Assembly (NCBI GenBank): GCA_963975155.1
Contig: CAXBFG010000014.1
Location: 1-24,096 of the forward strand
DNA from: UBA5109 sp963975155
Lineage (GTDB): Bacteria > Pseudomonadota > Gammaproteobacteria > Pseudomonadales > Pseudohongiellaceae
Length of the DNA: 24,096 nt
Reading direction: 5' to 3'
Below the pieces are notes generated by a model, which did no database searches, had not been told where the DNA came from, and saw nothing but the letters and a program-made list of their open reading frames with translations. Positions within the stretch are counted from its first letter, which is position 1. Every line of letters begins with the position of its first letter. Below are positions 1 to 8,158 of this stretch, piece after piece. Both the position numbers and the translations under genes were made by a program.

Positions 1-150
1 AAGATACATCTTTGAAGTCAGGAATTAAATTCAGTCACTTACTACGAGTAAGCTCTTTCATTGAATTTCAGCTTTGCCTCGTCTTAGCTTCGCTTATGAC
101 GCCAGCTTATATGACCTAAAGTGTCGATAGCAGGCCATTGACGATAATAA

Positions 151-1709
151 TTAACTCACTGCAACTTCTGCTTCGTTTGCAATTTCTTCTTCTGTTGGTA
201 ACTCTGGTATTTTTTGTTCCAGTTTTATATTAGGGAGAAAACAAGCCAGGATAATGCCGCCAATAAATACCGGTACCAGATACAAAAAGATCGGGGTCAG
301 GGCGTCAGCATAGGAGTGGATAAAAATATCCTGCAGATTTTCCGGCATTACCCGGAGAATAGCCGGGGTTAATGATTGGGCGTTTCCGCTTGCTTGCGGC
401 ATCTCAGCAGGAAGTCGTTCTGCCAACATACTGGTCAAACGTGTAGAAAATAGTGCGCCCACTATCGCGATGCCCATGGTAGCGCCTATTTCCCGGAAAA
501 ATGAATTTGCGGATGTGGCGGTGCCGACCTCCTCAAAAGGTACCGAGTTTTGAACTGCTAAAATCAGAATCTGTATAAAGCAACCAACTCCGGCGCCCAT
601 CAGGAAAATATAAAAGCAAACCAGCACGATTGATTGCCCCACTGCCAGGGTCGAGAATAAATACAGTGACAGGGTGCAGATTGAAATACCGATCAAGGGA
701 TATTTTTTATAATGGCCATGCTTGGCGACCAGTATGCCGGTGAGATTCACTGCAATCATAATTCCGATGATCATCGGTACCAATAAATAACCGGAGACAG
801 TCGCGGAATAGCCATAGACCATCTGCATGTAAGTGGGCATGAAGGCGATGCTGGCGAACATGCCAACTCCTACTAATAAACCCAGTGCCGTACTGATATT
901 GAATGTTGTGTTTTTAAACAGGCTCAAAGGAATAACCGGATCTTTTGCCTTACTTTCCACCCAGATAAATAGTACGGAGCTAGCCACAGTTAAGGCACCA
1001 AGGCCTAGTATGGTGGATGAAGACCATGCATAGGTAGTGCCCCCCAACCTAAAAACAAGGTTAAACTGGTGACTGCAAGCGACATGCTGATGATGCCGAA
1101 GGTGTCGAGAGTGAAAGCGACATCCGGCTTTTTGAGATGTAGCCCTTTCCAGCAAACTGCAATTACAGCAAGCCCGATGGGAATTTTAATCCAGAAGGTC
1201 CAGCGCCAACTCATATAGTCAGTCAGAAAGCCTCCAATCAGGGGGCCGGCAACAGAGGCCAGTGCGAACATCATGCCGATAGGAGCCATGTATTTGGAGC
1301 GTTCACGAATCGGCACCAGGTCTGCCATGGTAGCCTGAGTCAGGACCATCAGACCGCCGCCGCCGAGACCCTGCAGGGCACGGAAAAAAATAAGTTGCTC
1401 GATATTTTGACTGAAACCACCCAGGCCGGAGGCGGCTACAAAAATTGTCAGAGCTGTCAGCATCATGGAACGCCGACCCAGCAGGTCGCCAAGTTTTCCG
1501 TAAACGGGCATGGAAATGGTTGAGGTTAATATATAGGCAGTGATTACCCAGCTCATGGAAGAGACAGCGTTTAATTCACCGACCATGGTGGGTAGGGCTG
1601 TGGATATGATGGTTTGATCCAGAGCGGCCAGTAACATGCTGATCAGCAAGGTGGCATAGATCCATTTAAAACCGTGTGGCGGTATCCATTTTTCATGGGT
1701 TTCTGACAT
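151..1709 (-). pseudogene. DHA2-type MFS drug exporter, frameshifted
   Basis: Proton-driven inner-membrane exporter of the 14-TM DHA2 (EmrB/QacA) branch of the major facilitator superfamily. Two overlapping minus-strand frames form one protein. The 5' part (1709 to about 1040) carries the DHA2 N-terminal motif LDQTIISTALP and motif A (GKLGDLLGRRS). The 3' part (about 1040 to 151) continues the membrane segments to a normal C-terminus. The frame changes in a run of six G on the coding strand (1040-1045). Adding one G gives 520 codons and an unbroken protein of about 519 residues, the usual family length, with GW-GG-TTYAW across the join. AAGGA lies just upstream of the ATG at 1709. cysK is 88 bp upstream on the same strand. 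The substrate is unknown. The shift may be a true mutation or a homopolymer sequencing error. Confidence 0.85.
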
Positions 1710-1737
1710 GATTTGCTTATCCTTATAAAAAGTAACT

Positions 1738-1779
1738 CTGGTCTGATAGTTCAGCGTTTGGACTTAACTGTCAGACCAG
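1738..1779. terminator. Inverted repeat between cysK and MFS gene: terminator or operator
   Basis: The arms 1738-1751 (ctggtctgatagtt) and 1766-1779 (aactgtcagaccag) are complementary over 14 bp with one mismatch, around a 14-nt loop. The outer 9 bp are perfect. Read on the minus strand the hairpin lies just after the cysK stop codon and is followed within a few bases by a T5 run, so it could partly terminate cysK transcription. Its position just upstream of the exporter start also fits an operator for a local repressor. The sequence does not decide between the two. Confidence 0.4.
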
Positions 1780-1797
1780 TAAACCGGGTATAAATAA

Positions 1798-2715
1798 TCA
1801 GGATTGAAATAAATCCTCGATGGAGAGATAGCGTTCACCTGAGTCATATGAGAACACCAGCACCCTGGAACCGTGAGGAAAACTGTCACTTGTCTGGGCA
1901 ACAGCAGCAAGCGTTGCTCCAGAAGAAATGCCGATAAATATGCCTTCTTCTTTAGTGCAACGACGCGCCATTTCGAAGGCATCTTCTTCTGAAACGGCAA
2001 TTGTGCCATCAAGGATTTCTGTGTTCAGTACCTCGGGAATAAATCCGGCCCCGATACCCTGTATGCGATGCAGGCCTTTTTCCATGCCGGCAATGACTTG
2101 CGATTTAAGCGGTTCCACGGCAAGCACCTGCAGATCCGGGAATGCCTCCTTGAGCACTTCAGCACAGCCACTTATATGGCCCCCGGTACCGACCCCGGTA
2201 ATAAGGTAATCAATACCTTCCGGGAAGTCTGCCAAAATTTCCTGAGCAGTGCTTTCCTTATGAGCAGCAACATTTACCGGATTTGTGAATTGCGAAGGCA
2301 TCCAGGCATGTTCATTTTCATGCATCAGTTCATTGGCTTTTTCAATACAGCCGCCCATACCCAGTTCTTTTGGTGTGAGTACCAGTTCTGCTCCCAGTGC
2401 AGCCATATAGCGACGGCGTTCGATGGACATGGACTCAGGCATGGTCAGTATCAGGCGATAACCTTTAACGGCAGCTACCATGGCAAGGCCGATACCGGTA
2501 TTGCCTGAAGTGGGTTCAATAATAATGCTGTCTTTACGGAGTTCGCCGCTTTTTTCGGCAGCCTCGATCATGGCCAAGGCGATTCGGTCTTTGATGCTGC
2601 CGCCGGGATTGGCACGTTCAGTTTTCATCCAGACTTCGATTTTGTCACTGAAGAGATGATTCAGGCGAATGTGGGGAGTATTGCCGATACTTTCCAGAAT
2701 ATTATTGAATTTCAT
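1798..2715 (-). CDS. cysK: Cysteine synthase (O-acetylserine sulfhydrylase)
   Basis: Cytoplasmic PLP enzyme that makes L-cysteine from O-acetyl-L-serine and sulfide, the last step of sulfate assimilation. The 305-residue protein has every hallmark of the family: PLP lysine K42 in NPGGSIKDR (36-44), the substrate loop TSGNTG (69-74), the phosphate-binding GTGGH (176-180) and SSGAT (264-268). The stretch EPLKSQVIAG (201-210) and the C-terminal SGERYLSIEDLF are CysK-like rather than CysM-like. The frame is open further upstream to 2760, but the ATG at 2715 has a well-placed AGGA and gives the normal family N-terminus (MKFNNILESIGNTP). It is transcribed toward the broken MFS gene and away from the SirB2 pair. 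A role in assimilation is inferred from family membership. Confidence 0.93.
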   Translation of the reverse strand: MKFNNILESIGNTPHIRLNHLFSDKIEVWMKTERANPGGSIKDRIALAMIEAAEKSGELRKDSIIIEPTSGNTGIGLAMVAAVKGYRLILTMPESMSIERRRYMAALGAELVLTPKELGMGGCIEKANELMHENEHAWMPSQFTNPVNVAAHKESTAQEILADFPEGIDYLITGVGTGGHISGCAEVLKEAFPDLQVLAVEPLKSQVIAGMEKGLHRIQGIGAGFIPEVLNTEILDGTIAVSEEDAFEMARRCTKEEGIFIGISSGATLAAVAQTSDSFPHGSRVLVFSYDSGERYLSIEDLFQS

Positions 2716-2907
2716 TTTTATCCTGCTGGAAGAAAGGTATATTGATTCTAGGCGCTGCAATATAGCATAGGCCTAAAGGCAATTCGATAATGCTGGAAGA
2801 CATTGGCTTTGGTTAAACGTTTTATTTTCTGTACCGCAATAATCTGTCATTTTTTGTTCAATTCAAGTAGGCTTTAGCCTTTTTTTGCCGGATCAAATTT
2901 AACGCCC

Positions 2908-3294
2908 ATGTATTTAATACTTAAAACATTGCATATGACTTTTGCCTTGCTGAGTTTTACCTTGTTTTTATGGCGCAGTTATTTGATGGCTGTCGGTTCA
3001 AAGTGGTCGAAAAACAACATGATTGTGCTGTGTTGTCATTGTATCGACGGACTGTTTTTGAGTTTCGGTTTCTGGATGGCATTCATGGTGAACTTTGGTT
3101 TGTTTAATCAACCCTGGTTATCCATGAAGGTACTTTTACTGATGTTTTATTTGTTCTTTGTTGGCGTTACGCTTAGCCGTGGCAAGTCCAGTGAAGTCAG
3201 AATAACGTCTTTCTTTCTGGCGGTATTCACCTTTCTTTACATTGTTGGTATAGCAATTAATAAAACAGTCATCAGTTGGTTTGCTTTAATCTGA
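2908..3294 (+). CDS. SirB2-family membrane protein, copy 1
   Basis: A 128-residue inner-membrane protein with four predicted TM helices (about 5-27, 40-62, 72-90 and 100-122). The N-terminal LKTLHMTFALLSFTLFLWR matches the SirB2 family pattern, in which a conserved histidine in the first helix is followed by a helix ending in Arg. The family name (invasion gene expression up-regulator) is historical; its biochemical role is not established and a heme-linked membrane function has only been suggested. No clear Shine-Dalgarno precedes the ATG. A similar protein starts 7 bp after its stop codon, so the two are probably co-transcribed. Confidence 0.75.
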   Translation: MYLILKTLHMTFALLSFTLFLWRSYLMAVGSKWSKNNMIVLCCHCIDGLFLSFGFWMAFMVNFGLFNQPWLSMKVLLLMFYLFFVGVTLSRGKSSEVRITSFFLAVFTFLYIVGIAINKTVISWFALI

Positions 3295-3300
3295 CAGCCT

Positions 3301-3696
3301 ATGAGCGCATATCTGGTTTTCAAATATATTCATATTACCTTTGCTCTGCTCAGTATTAGCAGTTTTATATTGCGTGGTTTCTGGATGATGCAGAATTCAG
3401 CAATCCTGCAACGTAAGCCGGTGAAAATCCTGCCTCATATTATTGATACTGTTTTTTTGTTAAGTGCCATTAGCCTGCTGTTTATACTTGGTTTTGGTTA
3501 CTTACAACAAGGTTGGTTACTGCACAAAATAAGCCTGATGTTCGTCTATATATTGCTGGGAGTAATCGCGTTGGGTCAAAAATATAGTAAATCGAAACGG
3601 GTTATGGCATTTTTTGCGGGCGTTCTGGTTTTTTTCTACATAATCGGGATTGCGATTTTTAAAACGGCCCTGAGCTGGCTAGTTTTGATTTTCTGA
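3301..3696 (+). CDS. SirB2-family membrane protein, copy 2
   Basis: A 131-residue protein with four predicted TM helices, clearly related to the preceding gene. Both share an N-terminal K-(Y/T)-(I/L)-H-(I/M)-TFALLS core, a (H/C)-x-ID motif near residues 45-50, and a C-terminal G-I-A-I-x-K-T-x-x-SW signature. It starts 7 bp after copy 1, so the pair looks like a tandem duplication that has since diverged. The two may form a heteromer or have separate roles. Its last 18 bp overlap the 3' end of the convergent secreted-protein gene. Function is unknown. Confidence 0.75.
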   Translation: MSAYLVFKYIHITFALLSISSFILRGFWMMQNSAILQRKPVKILPHIIDTVFLLSAISLLFILGFGYLQQGWLLHKISLMFVYILLGVIALGQKYSKSKRVMAFFAGVLVFFYIIGIAIFKTALSWLVLIF

Positions 3697-4251
3697 AGAC
3701 CGATCATATACTCGCACTAATTCGATAGGTACGCGGAAAGATTGAGGTTGAATATATAGTTGCACACTCAATTGCCTGCCATCTTCGCTTAATTCGTAAC
3801 GTTCAACCGTAAAGCCTCCATCTCTGGGGCGTCCTTCTACAAGCAAAATATCATTCTCCCAGTTACCGAACGAAAAATCCTCGACATCATTCATGGAACT
3901 CAGACTGACACTGGCACCTCTGTTATCCATAAAGACAGGACGGACAAATTCTCCGTATGTAAATGTGTATTCTTCCGAATCGAAAGAAATCAACAGACTT
4001 TTTTCATAGGAAATAAAATCATACATCTCCTGTTCGACCGGGCCGCCGCGGTAGTATTCTTTATCACGGTTAAAAAAACCGCGTTTAACATTCTGGCCGG
4101 AAGCATTTAGGGCAATTTCTACTTTATCGTCAGTGACCTCACTCAGGGTCTCGTTGATTACCCAGAGGCCTACCAGAGGCGCTTCCTGGGTGAAAGCACT
4201 GGTGCAAAAGAGACTCCAGGAAACAAATATCATTATGCTTAATTTGTACAT
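3679..4251 (-). CDS. Secreted protein of unknown function
   Basis: A 190-residue protein with a clear Sec signal peptide: a short basic start, a hydrophobic stretch (about 5-18) and a likely cleavage site near TSAFTQ (17-22). The mature part begins EAPLVGLWVINETLSEV, reminiscent of small periplasmic proteins with a beta-sheet 'LVGxW' opening, and looks beta-rich with many charged residues. There is no lipobox, CxxCH or catalytic motif. I do not recognise the family. The ATG at 4251 is the only start that keeps the signal peptide. Its 3' end overlaps the convergent SirB2 copy 2 by 18 bp. Confidence 0.65.
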   Translation of the reverse strand: MYKLSIMIFVSWSLFCTSAFTQEAPLVGLWVINETLSEVTDDKVEIALNASGQNVKRGFFNRDKEYYRGGPVEQEMYDFISYEKSLLISFDSEEYTFTYGEFVRPVFMDNRGASVSLSSMNDVEDFSFGNWENDILLVEGRPRDGGFTVERYELSEDGRQLSVQLYIQPQSFRVPIELVRVYDRSSENQN

Positions 4252-4436
4252 GGATCAAGTTTAGAATTATTTAAAGCAGAATGCTAAAGTTATCTAAATC
4301 TGATGCTGCGTCGTGCTGAAAAACGGCCAGGATTCTGCGCTACGAAAATGGAATCCTTATAATGACGTACTAGCCAATATTTGACGAATAAACAAAAAAA
4401 AGAACTAACCGATAGTTTGTGCAGGAGTAAAAGTCA

Positions 4437-5327
4437 TTGCAGTCAGTTCAGCGCGCGCTTAAAGAATTTATTAGTACGGAAGGTTTGCCGGACGCTTATC
4501 TGCAAACTGCCGAACAATGGTTTATACCCCTGGCTGAAGATATCCTGCGTCAAATTTCCAGGCACCAGGGGACCTTTATTTTAGGAATCAACGGCTGCCA
4601 GGGTAGTGGAAAATCAACCCTGGCTGCATTACTGGTGATACTTTTACGGGATATGATGGGGGTTCGCAGTATTAATTTATCCCTGGATGATTTCTATCTT
4701 CCTCTCGCTACACGCAAAGCCATGGCTGCCGGGATACATCCACTTCTGCGCACCAGAGGCGTGCCGGGTACTCATGATATTGATCTGGCCCTGCAAACAC
4801 TCGGTGCCTTACAGCAGCAGGGAGAAGTGGCGATCCCTCGCTTCAATAAGGCTACCGATGACAGACTGACACCAGAGAGTCAATGGCCAGTGATTTCAGG
4901 TCCTGTCGATGTTGTTATTCTGGAAGGCTGGTGCCTGGGTCTGGATGCTCAGCCGATATCGTCTCTTACTGAACCAGTCAACGAACTGGAGCAAGAGGAA
5001 GATGCAGACGGAAGCTGGCGACATTTTGTAAATGAAAAGTTAGCAAGTGAATATCAGGTGCTTTTTAGCAAAATAGATATGCTGCTTATGTTGAAAGCCC
5101 CCGGCTTTGAAAATGTGCTCGAGTGGAGGAATCAGCAGGAGCGGAAACTGGCAGCCAGTAAGCCCGGGGAAGAGCACAGGAAAATAATGAGCAAAAATGA
5201 ATTGCGGCGTTTTATCTCACATTATGAACGTTTAACACGGCATGCACTGGCAAGTCTGGCTGAGAAAGCAGATGTGGTCTATCAACTAGGAGATGATCAG
5301 CTTATAAAGGCGAAACTGAAAGGTTGA
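4437..5327 (+). CDS. D-glycerate 3-kinase-like P-loop kinase
   Basis: A 296-residue cytoplasmic P-loop kinase of the phosphoribulokinase/uridine kinase/glycerate 3-kinase type, resembling plant-type GLYK and its bacterial YggC-like relatives. These transfer ATP phosphate to D-glycerate to give 3-phosphoglycerate. Visible motifs are Walker A GINGCQGSGKST (50-61), the substrate/Mg segment SLDDFYL (82-88), and EGWCLG (163-168) at the Walker B position. The basic segment EWRNQQERKL fits the lid region. The start is TTG at 4437, supported by AGGAG 9 nt upstream (4423-4427) and no better in-frame start. A TATAAT-like hexamer lies at 4358-4363. The substrate is inferred from the family; other small-molecule acceptors remain possible. 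Confidence 0.8.
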   Translation: MQSVQRALKEFISTEGLPDAYLQTAEQWFIPLAEDILRQISRHQGTFILGINGCQGSGKSTLAALLVILLRDMMGVRSINLSLDDFYLPLATRKAMAAGIHPLLRTRGVPGTHDIDLALQTLGALQQQGEVAIPRFNKATDDRLTPESQWPVISGPVDVVILEGWCLGLDAQPISSLTEPVNELEQEEDADGSWRHFVNEKLASEYQVLFSKIDMLLMLKAPGFENVLEWRNQQERKLAASKPGEEHRKIMSKNELRRFISHYERLTRHALASLAEKADVVYQLGDDQLIKAKLKG

Positions 5328-5394
5328 AAGCAGGCGTCCAAATAAAGTAATACACCTGCTGTAACTTAATGGATGGCTGGGCTTAACGAAGAGC

Positions 5395-5424
5395 ATATTA
5401 CTGCCTGAACCCAGACAGTAATAT
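5395..5424. terminator. Inverted repeat between convergent genes, possible bidirectional terminator
   Basis: Perfect 9-bp arms atattactg (5395-5403) and cagtaatat (5416-5424) enclose a 12-nt loop, placed between the 3' ends of the kinase gene and the convergent cytochrome gene. The location fits a shared terminator. The stem is AT-rich and no strong U-run follows in either direction, so this is a weak call. Confidence 0.4.
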
Positions 5425-5442
5425 CAGAAAGAACTATAAGTA

Positions 5443-5844
5443 CTAAAAGGGCAGTGCTATTGCGTCAAGAGCGTCGAAATCTTCACTCATCGCTGTCTCG
5501 CTGGCTTCGATGCCGTTCTTGCTGAGAATAAAGGCAACAGTTGCAATATATTCCTCTACCCCCAGGGATTTGCCATTTCCTTTTGGCATTTCTTCCCAGG
5601 TATATCGGGCCAGCTCTCCAAGCGTTCGACCACCCCAGCTATTTGCAAAAAAGAAACCCTTGATAGGCGTGGCAAACTGGCCGTTATCTAATTGAGTGCC
5701 ATGACAGACCTGACAAAATTCTATGTATAAATCTTCACCCTGTTCAACCTGTGCGCTGCTAAAGGTAAGATCCTCTGCAAAACTCAGGGAGCTCAGCAAA
5801 ATACCAGTGAACAGGAATGTGATTTTGTAATATAAATTTTTCAT
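5443..5844 (-). CDS. Periplasmic class I cytochrome c
   Basis: A 133-residue monoheme c-type cytochrome. The signal peptide is about residues 1-23 (cleavage near SFA-ED). The heme-binding motif CQVCH (44-48) gives C44 and C47 for thioether links and H48 as axial ligand. M86 in WEEMPKG is the likely sixth ligand. The mature domain is about 110 residues, normal for the family, and IKGFFFANSWGGRTLGELA resembles the small cytochromes that accept electrons from periplasmic dehydrogenases. It stands alone with no dehydrogenase beside it. The next gene on the same strand, the PepSY-TM protein, is about 180 bp upstream. The electron donor is unknown. Confidence 0.85.
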   Translation of the reverse strand: MKNLYYKITFLFTGILLSSLSFAEDLTFSSAQVEQGEDLYIEFCQVCHGTQLDNGQFATPIKGFFFANSWGGRTLGELARYTWEEMPKGNGKSLGVEEYIATVAFILSKNGIEASETAMSEDFDALDAIALPF

Positions 5845-6023
5845 GGTTTATCCAGCTCTCATTCTTAGCAAGGTTACAACTCTGGTTGGAGTTTCAGTTC
5901 CAGACAAATATCCTGATATCCGCTTCAATCTGTCCTGGAAACTTAAACAACATCCCAGAGTAAATTTAAAGCCCGCGAGTTTACCATAAAAAATAAACAT
6001 TGCGCTGCTTAGCCTGCAGCTTA

Positions 6024-7181
6024 TCAGTTACGCCTGAACCAAGGCTGAATAAGACGGCGGTAGGCCAGTGCGAAACCGGTCCAGACCATGAATAGACTGG
6101 CAAAGGAAACCAGGCCTGCAAGGGTCTGCCCCCAAAAACCAAGTACTTCGCCGGTATGTAAAAAGCGGATGATGGAACGAGTCCGCTGGCCCGGACTTTG
6201 ATCGGACAGGCCGCTCATGCTTAACAAAACACCTGTACTGCGATCCAGGCTTAAATTAAATTGTTTATGTGGTTGCCCGCCGATACTTTGGTTAACCGAG
6301 AAATTTAGCACATCATCAGATGCTGAAGGCAGACTCATGGAGATGCTTTGCCAATGCCCAAGTTCCTGTTCTGTTATGCGTTTTGCCGAGTCCACCAGCT
6401 CATCCAGATTCATGTATCGCTGATGGGATGTGAGAGCACCTGTCGTATAAGATATGTTATCGGCTGCAGCTGGTCCCCGATCGCGTTGTGGGGCCTCTTC
6501 ACCAAAGACCTGATACACCAGATTATTTGCCCAGCTATAATTAAATACCGTAGCGGTTGCAACAATAAAGACCAGAGGAATGGCGCTCCAGATTCCAAAT
6601 ACATGATGCCAGTTAAAGTCACGGGCCTGTGCATTTGCTGCCTTACCGATAAACAGCAGTCTGGCCTTGAACAGACTCCAGCGCCAGATTTTTGGCAGCC
6701 ATAAATACATCCCACTGAGTATTAAAAAAAGAAAAATCAGATTACTGATACCGGTAATGGCTCTTGCATTGGCGCGATTTTCTCCGCTTACATTAAACCA
6801 GCGATGCCAGCCGGTTACGGCACTGAAAAATGCTTCAAGGGACGGATTGCCAGTATGCATTGTTTCGCCGCTATAAGGATTCAATTCAATACTGCCACTA
6901 CGACCTGCATTTAGGCTGACAGGAGCTCCGGGATCATTGGTGATAACTACAGAGCTAGGGGTGAATTCCGGACTGCTCAGCAGGCCAAGGTCAAGCAAGC
7001 TTTCTATGGGTAAGCTTTGCGTCGTCTGTTGGCTGACAGGCAGATAATCAGCTCGCGCAAACCAGTTTTCTATCTGGCGCTCGTAGGTCAGTATGACACC
7101 GGTCAGGGACATCATGAAAATCACGAGCCCGGCCAGAACACCACTGACCAAGTGAGCCCAAAAAATTGTTTTCCTGATCAT
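6024..7181 (-). CDS. PepSY-TM family membrane protein, probable siderophore/iron reductase type
   Basis: A 385-residue inner-membrane protein of the PepSY-associated TM (PiuB/FoxB-like) family. It has a first TM helix at about 9-31 with conserved H10, a periplasmic PepSY-like part (about 45-125, with IELNPYSGE), TM helices near 140-163 and 192-215, a second periplasmic part, and a last TM near 352-375. Conserved histidines occur as GWHRWFN, WHHVFG and FLHTGEV. FoxB-type relatives bind heme and reduce ferri-siderophores in the membrane. ATG at 7181 has CAGGTG upstream. A near-consensus Fur box begins 36 bp upstream, which supports an iron-related role. The exact substrate is not readable from sequence. 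Confidence 0.82.
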   Translation of the reverse strand: MIRKTIFWAHLVSGVLAGLVIFMMSLTGVILTYERQIENWFARADYLPVSQQTTQSLPIESLLDLGLLSSPEFTPSSVVITNDPGAPVSLNAGRSGSIELNPYSGETMHTGNPSLEAFFSAVTGWHRWFNVSGENRANARAITGISNLIFLFLILSGMYLWLPKIWRWSLFKARLLFIGKAANAQARDFNWHHVFGIWSAIPLVFIVATATVFNYSWANNLVYQVFGEEAPQRDRGPAAADNISYTTGALTSHQRYMNLDELVDSAKRITEQELGHWQSISMSLPSASDDVLNFSVNQSIGGQPHKQFNLSLDRSTGVLLSMSGLSDQSPGQRTRSIIRFLHTGEVLGFWGQTLAGLVSFASLFMVWTGFALAYRRLIQPWFRRN

Positions 7182-7217
7182 GTATCAGCACCTGTAAATA
7201 AACACGTAAATAGTAAT

Positions 7218-7236
7218 GCTAATGATAATTATTCTC
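7218..7236. promoter_or_regulatory. Fur box in divergent promoter region
   Basis: The 19-mer gctaatgataattattctc matches the classic Fur consensus gataatgataatcattatc at 16 of 19 positions. It lies between the divergent PepSY-TM gene (start 7181, minus) and the AsmA-like gene (start 7341, plus). Repression by Fur-Fe(II) under iron-replete conditions would most directly affect the PepSY-TM gene. Control of the rightward genes, whose start is 104 bp away, is possible but less certain. Confidence 0.75.
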
Positions 7237-7340
7237 AAGTAGAAATATGCTATTTTACAAATATTTTTGAGACTGTCCTGTTAATGGCCTATCGGATACA
7301 ATCACCAGTTCATACATTGAGTAAGTGAAGCGGCCTTAAG

Positions 7341-8138
7341 ATGAAAAAAGTTTTTGCAGGTCTCGCAATCGTGATAGTGCTGATAGCTGGCGGTGCATTT
7401 TATTTATTGAGTAATCTGGATGAGATTGTAAGGACGGCGATCGAAACCTACGGCACTGAAGCAATTGGTTCACAGGTAAGTGTCGGTTCAGTAGAAATAA
7501 GCCTGAGTGAAGGCTCTGCAATTATTTATGACTTCAGTATCGCCAATCCTGAAGGATTCAGTGAACGCAGCCTGATGAGTTTTTCGGAACTTGCTGTAGA
7601 TCTGGATCTGGCTAATATCAGCCAGGAAATGATAGGCATCAGCCGTATTGCAACACGTGATCCCTTTGTCAGTTATGAACGGGCTAATGGCACATCGAAT
7701 CTGGACCTTGTCAGTGCAAGATTATCGTCTGGCAGTGCGCAGGAGCCGGAATCAGCAGGGCCTGAGAGCCAGATGCTTTTACAGATTGATTCGGTGATGA
7801 TCGGTAACATTCAGGCATCCGTCAGTGATGCAATGTTACCTCGCGCAATAGATGTAAGTCTGGGTGATATTGAACTGGACGGCCTGGCGGGAACGCCGGC
7901 TGAAATTGCCCAGCAAATACTCAGACCCGTATTAAGGCAGTTAGCCAGTAATGCTGGCTCTGCATTTGCCGGTATGGCCGCTCAGATGGCACAGGAACAG
8001 CTTGAGGAGCAGATGCAGAATCTTGAAAACAGAGCCAATGAGGCTCGTGAACAAGTTGAAGACTCACTCAACGAAAGCATCAATGAAGCTGTGGGTGAAG
8101 ATATCAGAGAAGGTATTGGTAATCTGTTTGGCAATTAA
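7341..8138 (+). CDS. Short AsmA-like membrane-anchored protein
   Basis: A 265-residue protein with an N-terminal membrane anchor (about 4-24), then a segment like the start of AsmA/DUF748-type proteins: a GSQVSVGSVEISLSEGSA-like beta pattern (about 43-62), IANPEGF (66-72) and an alternating beta stretch to about 185. The C-terminal third (about 200-255) is rich in Ala, Gln and Glu and probably forms a coiled coil. AsmA relatives are linked to envelope lipid transport, but this protein is far shorter than bridge-forming members. The cytochrome gene starts 20 bp downstream, so the two probably form an operon. The start is ATG with only a weak Shine-Dalgarno. Function is not assigned. Confidence 0.65.
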   Translation: MKKVFAGLAIVIVLIAGGAFYLLSNLDEIVRTAIETYGTEAIGSQVSVGSVEISLSEGSAIIYDFSIANPEGFSERSLMSFSELAVDLDLANISQEMIGISRIATRDPFVSYERANGTSNLDLVSARLSSGSAQEPESAGPESQMLLQIDSVMIGNIQASVSDAMLPRAIDVSLGDIELDGLAGTPAEIAQQILRPVLRQLASNAGSAFAGMAAQMAQEQLEEQMQNLENRANEAREQVEDSLNESINEAVGEDIREGIGNLFGN

Positions 8139-8158
8139 ATTTTCTGCAGGAAAAATCA

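Noticed and set aside
1..150. Possible gene end or repeat at the left edge
   Set aside because: I saw only a 6-bp stem (38-52) and no coding frame or match to another part of the window; nothing can be supported.
1005..1155. Programmed -1 frameshifting joining the two halves of the MFS gene
   Set aside because: There is a G6 run, but no standard slippery heptamer in frame and no downstream pseudoknot that I can see. This family is not known to use frameshifting. A mutation or read error is simpler.
2869..2886. Terminator-like aggctttagcct followed by T's upstream of the first SirB2 gene
   Set aside because: The stem is only 4 bp with a 4-nt loop, too weak to support a terminator or attenuator.
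7017..7328. 103-codon plus-strand frame over the PepSY-TM start and Fur box
   Set aside because: It covers the N-terminal coding region of the PepSY-TM gene and the operator, has no Shine-Dalgarno and no recognisable product.
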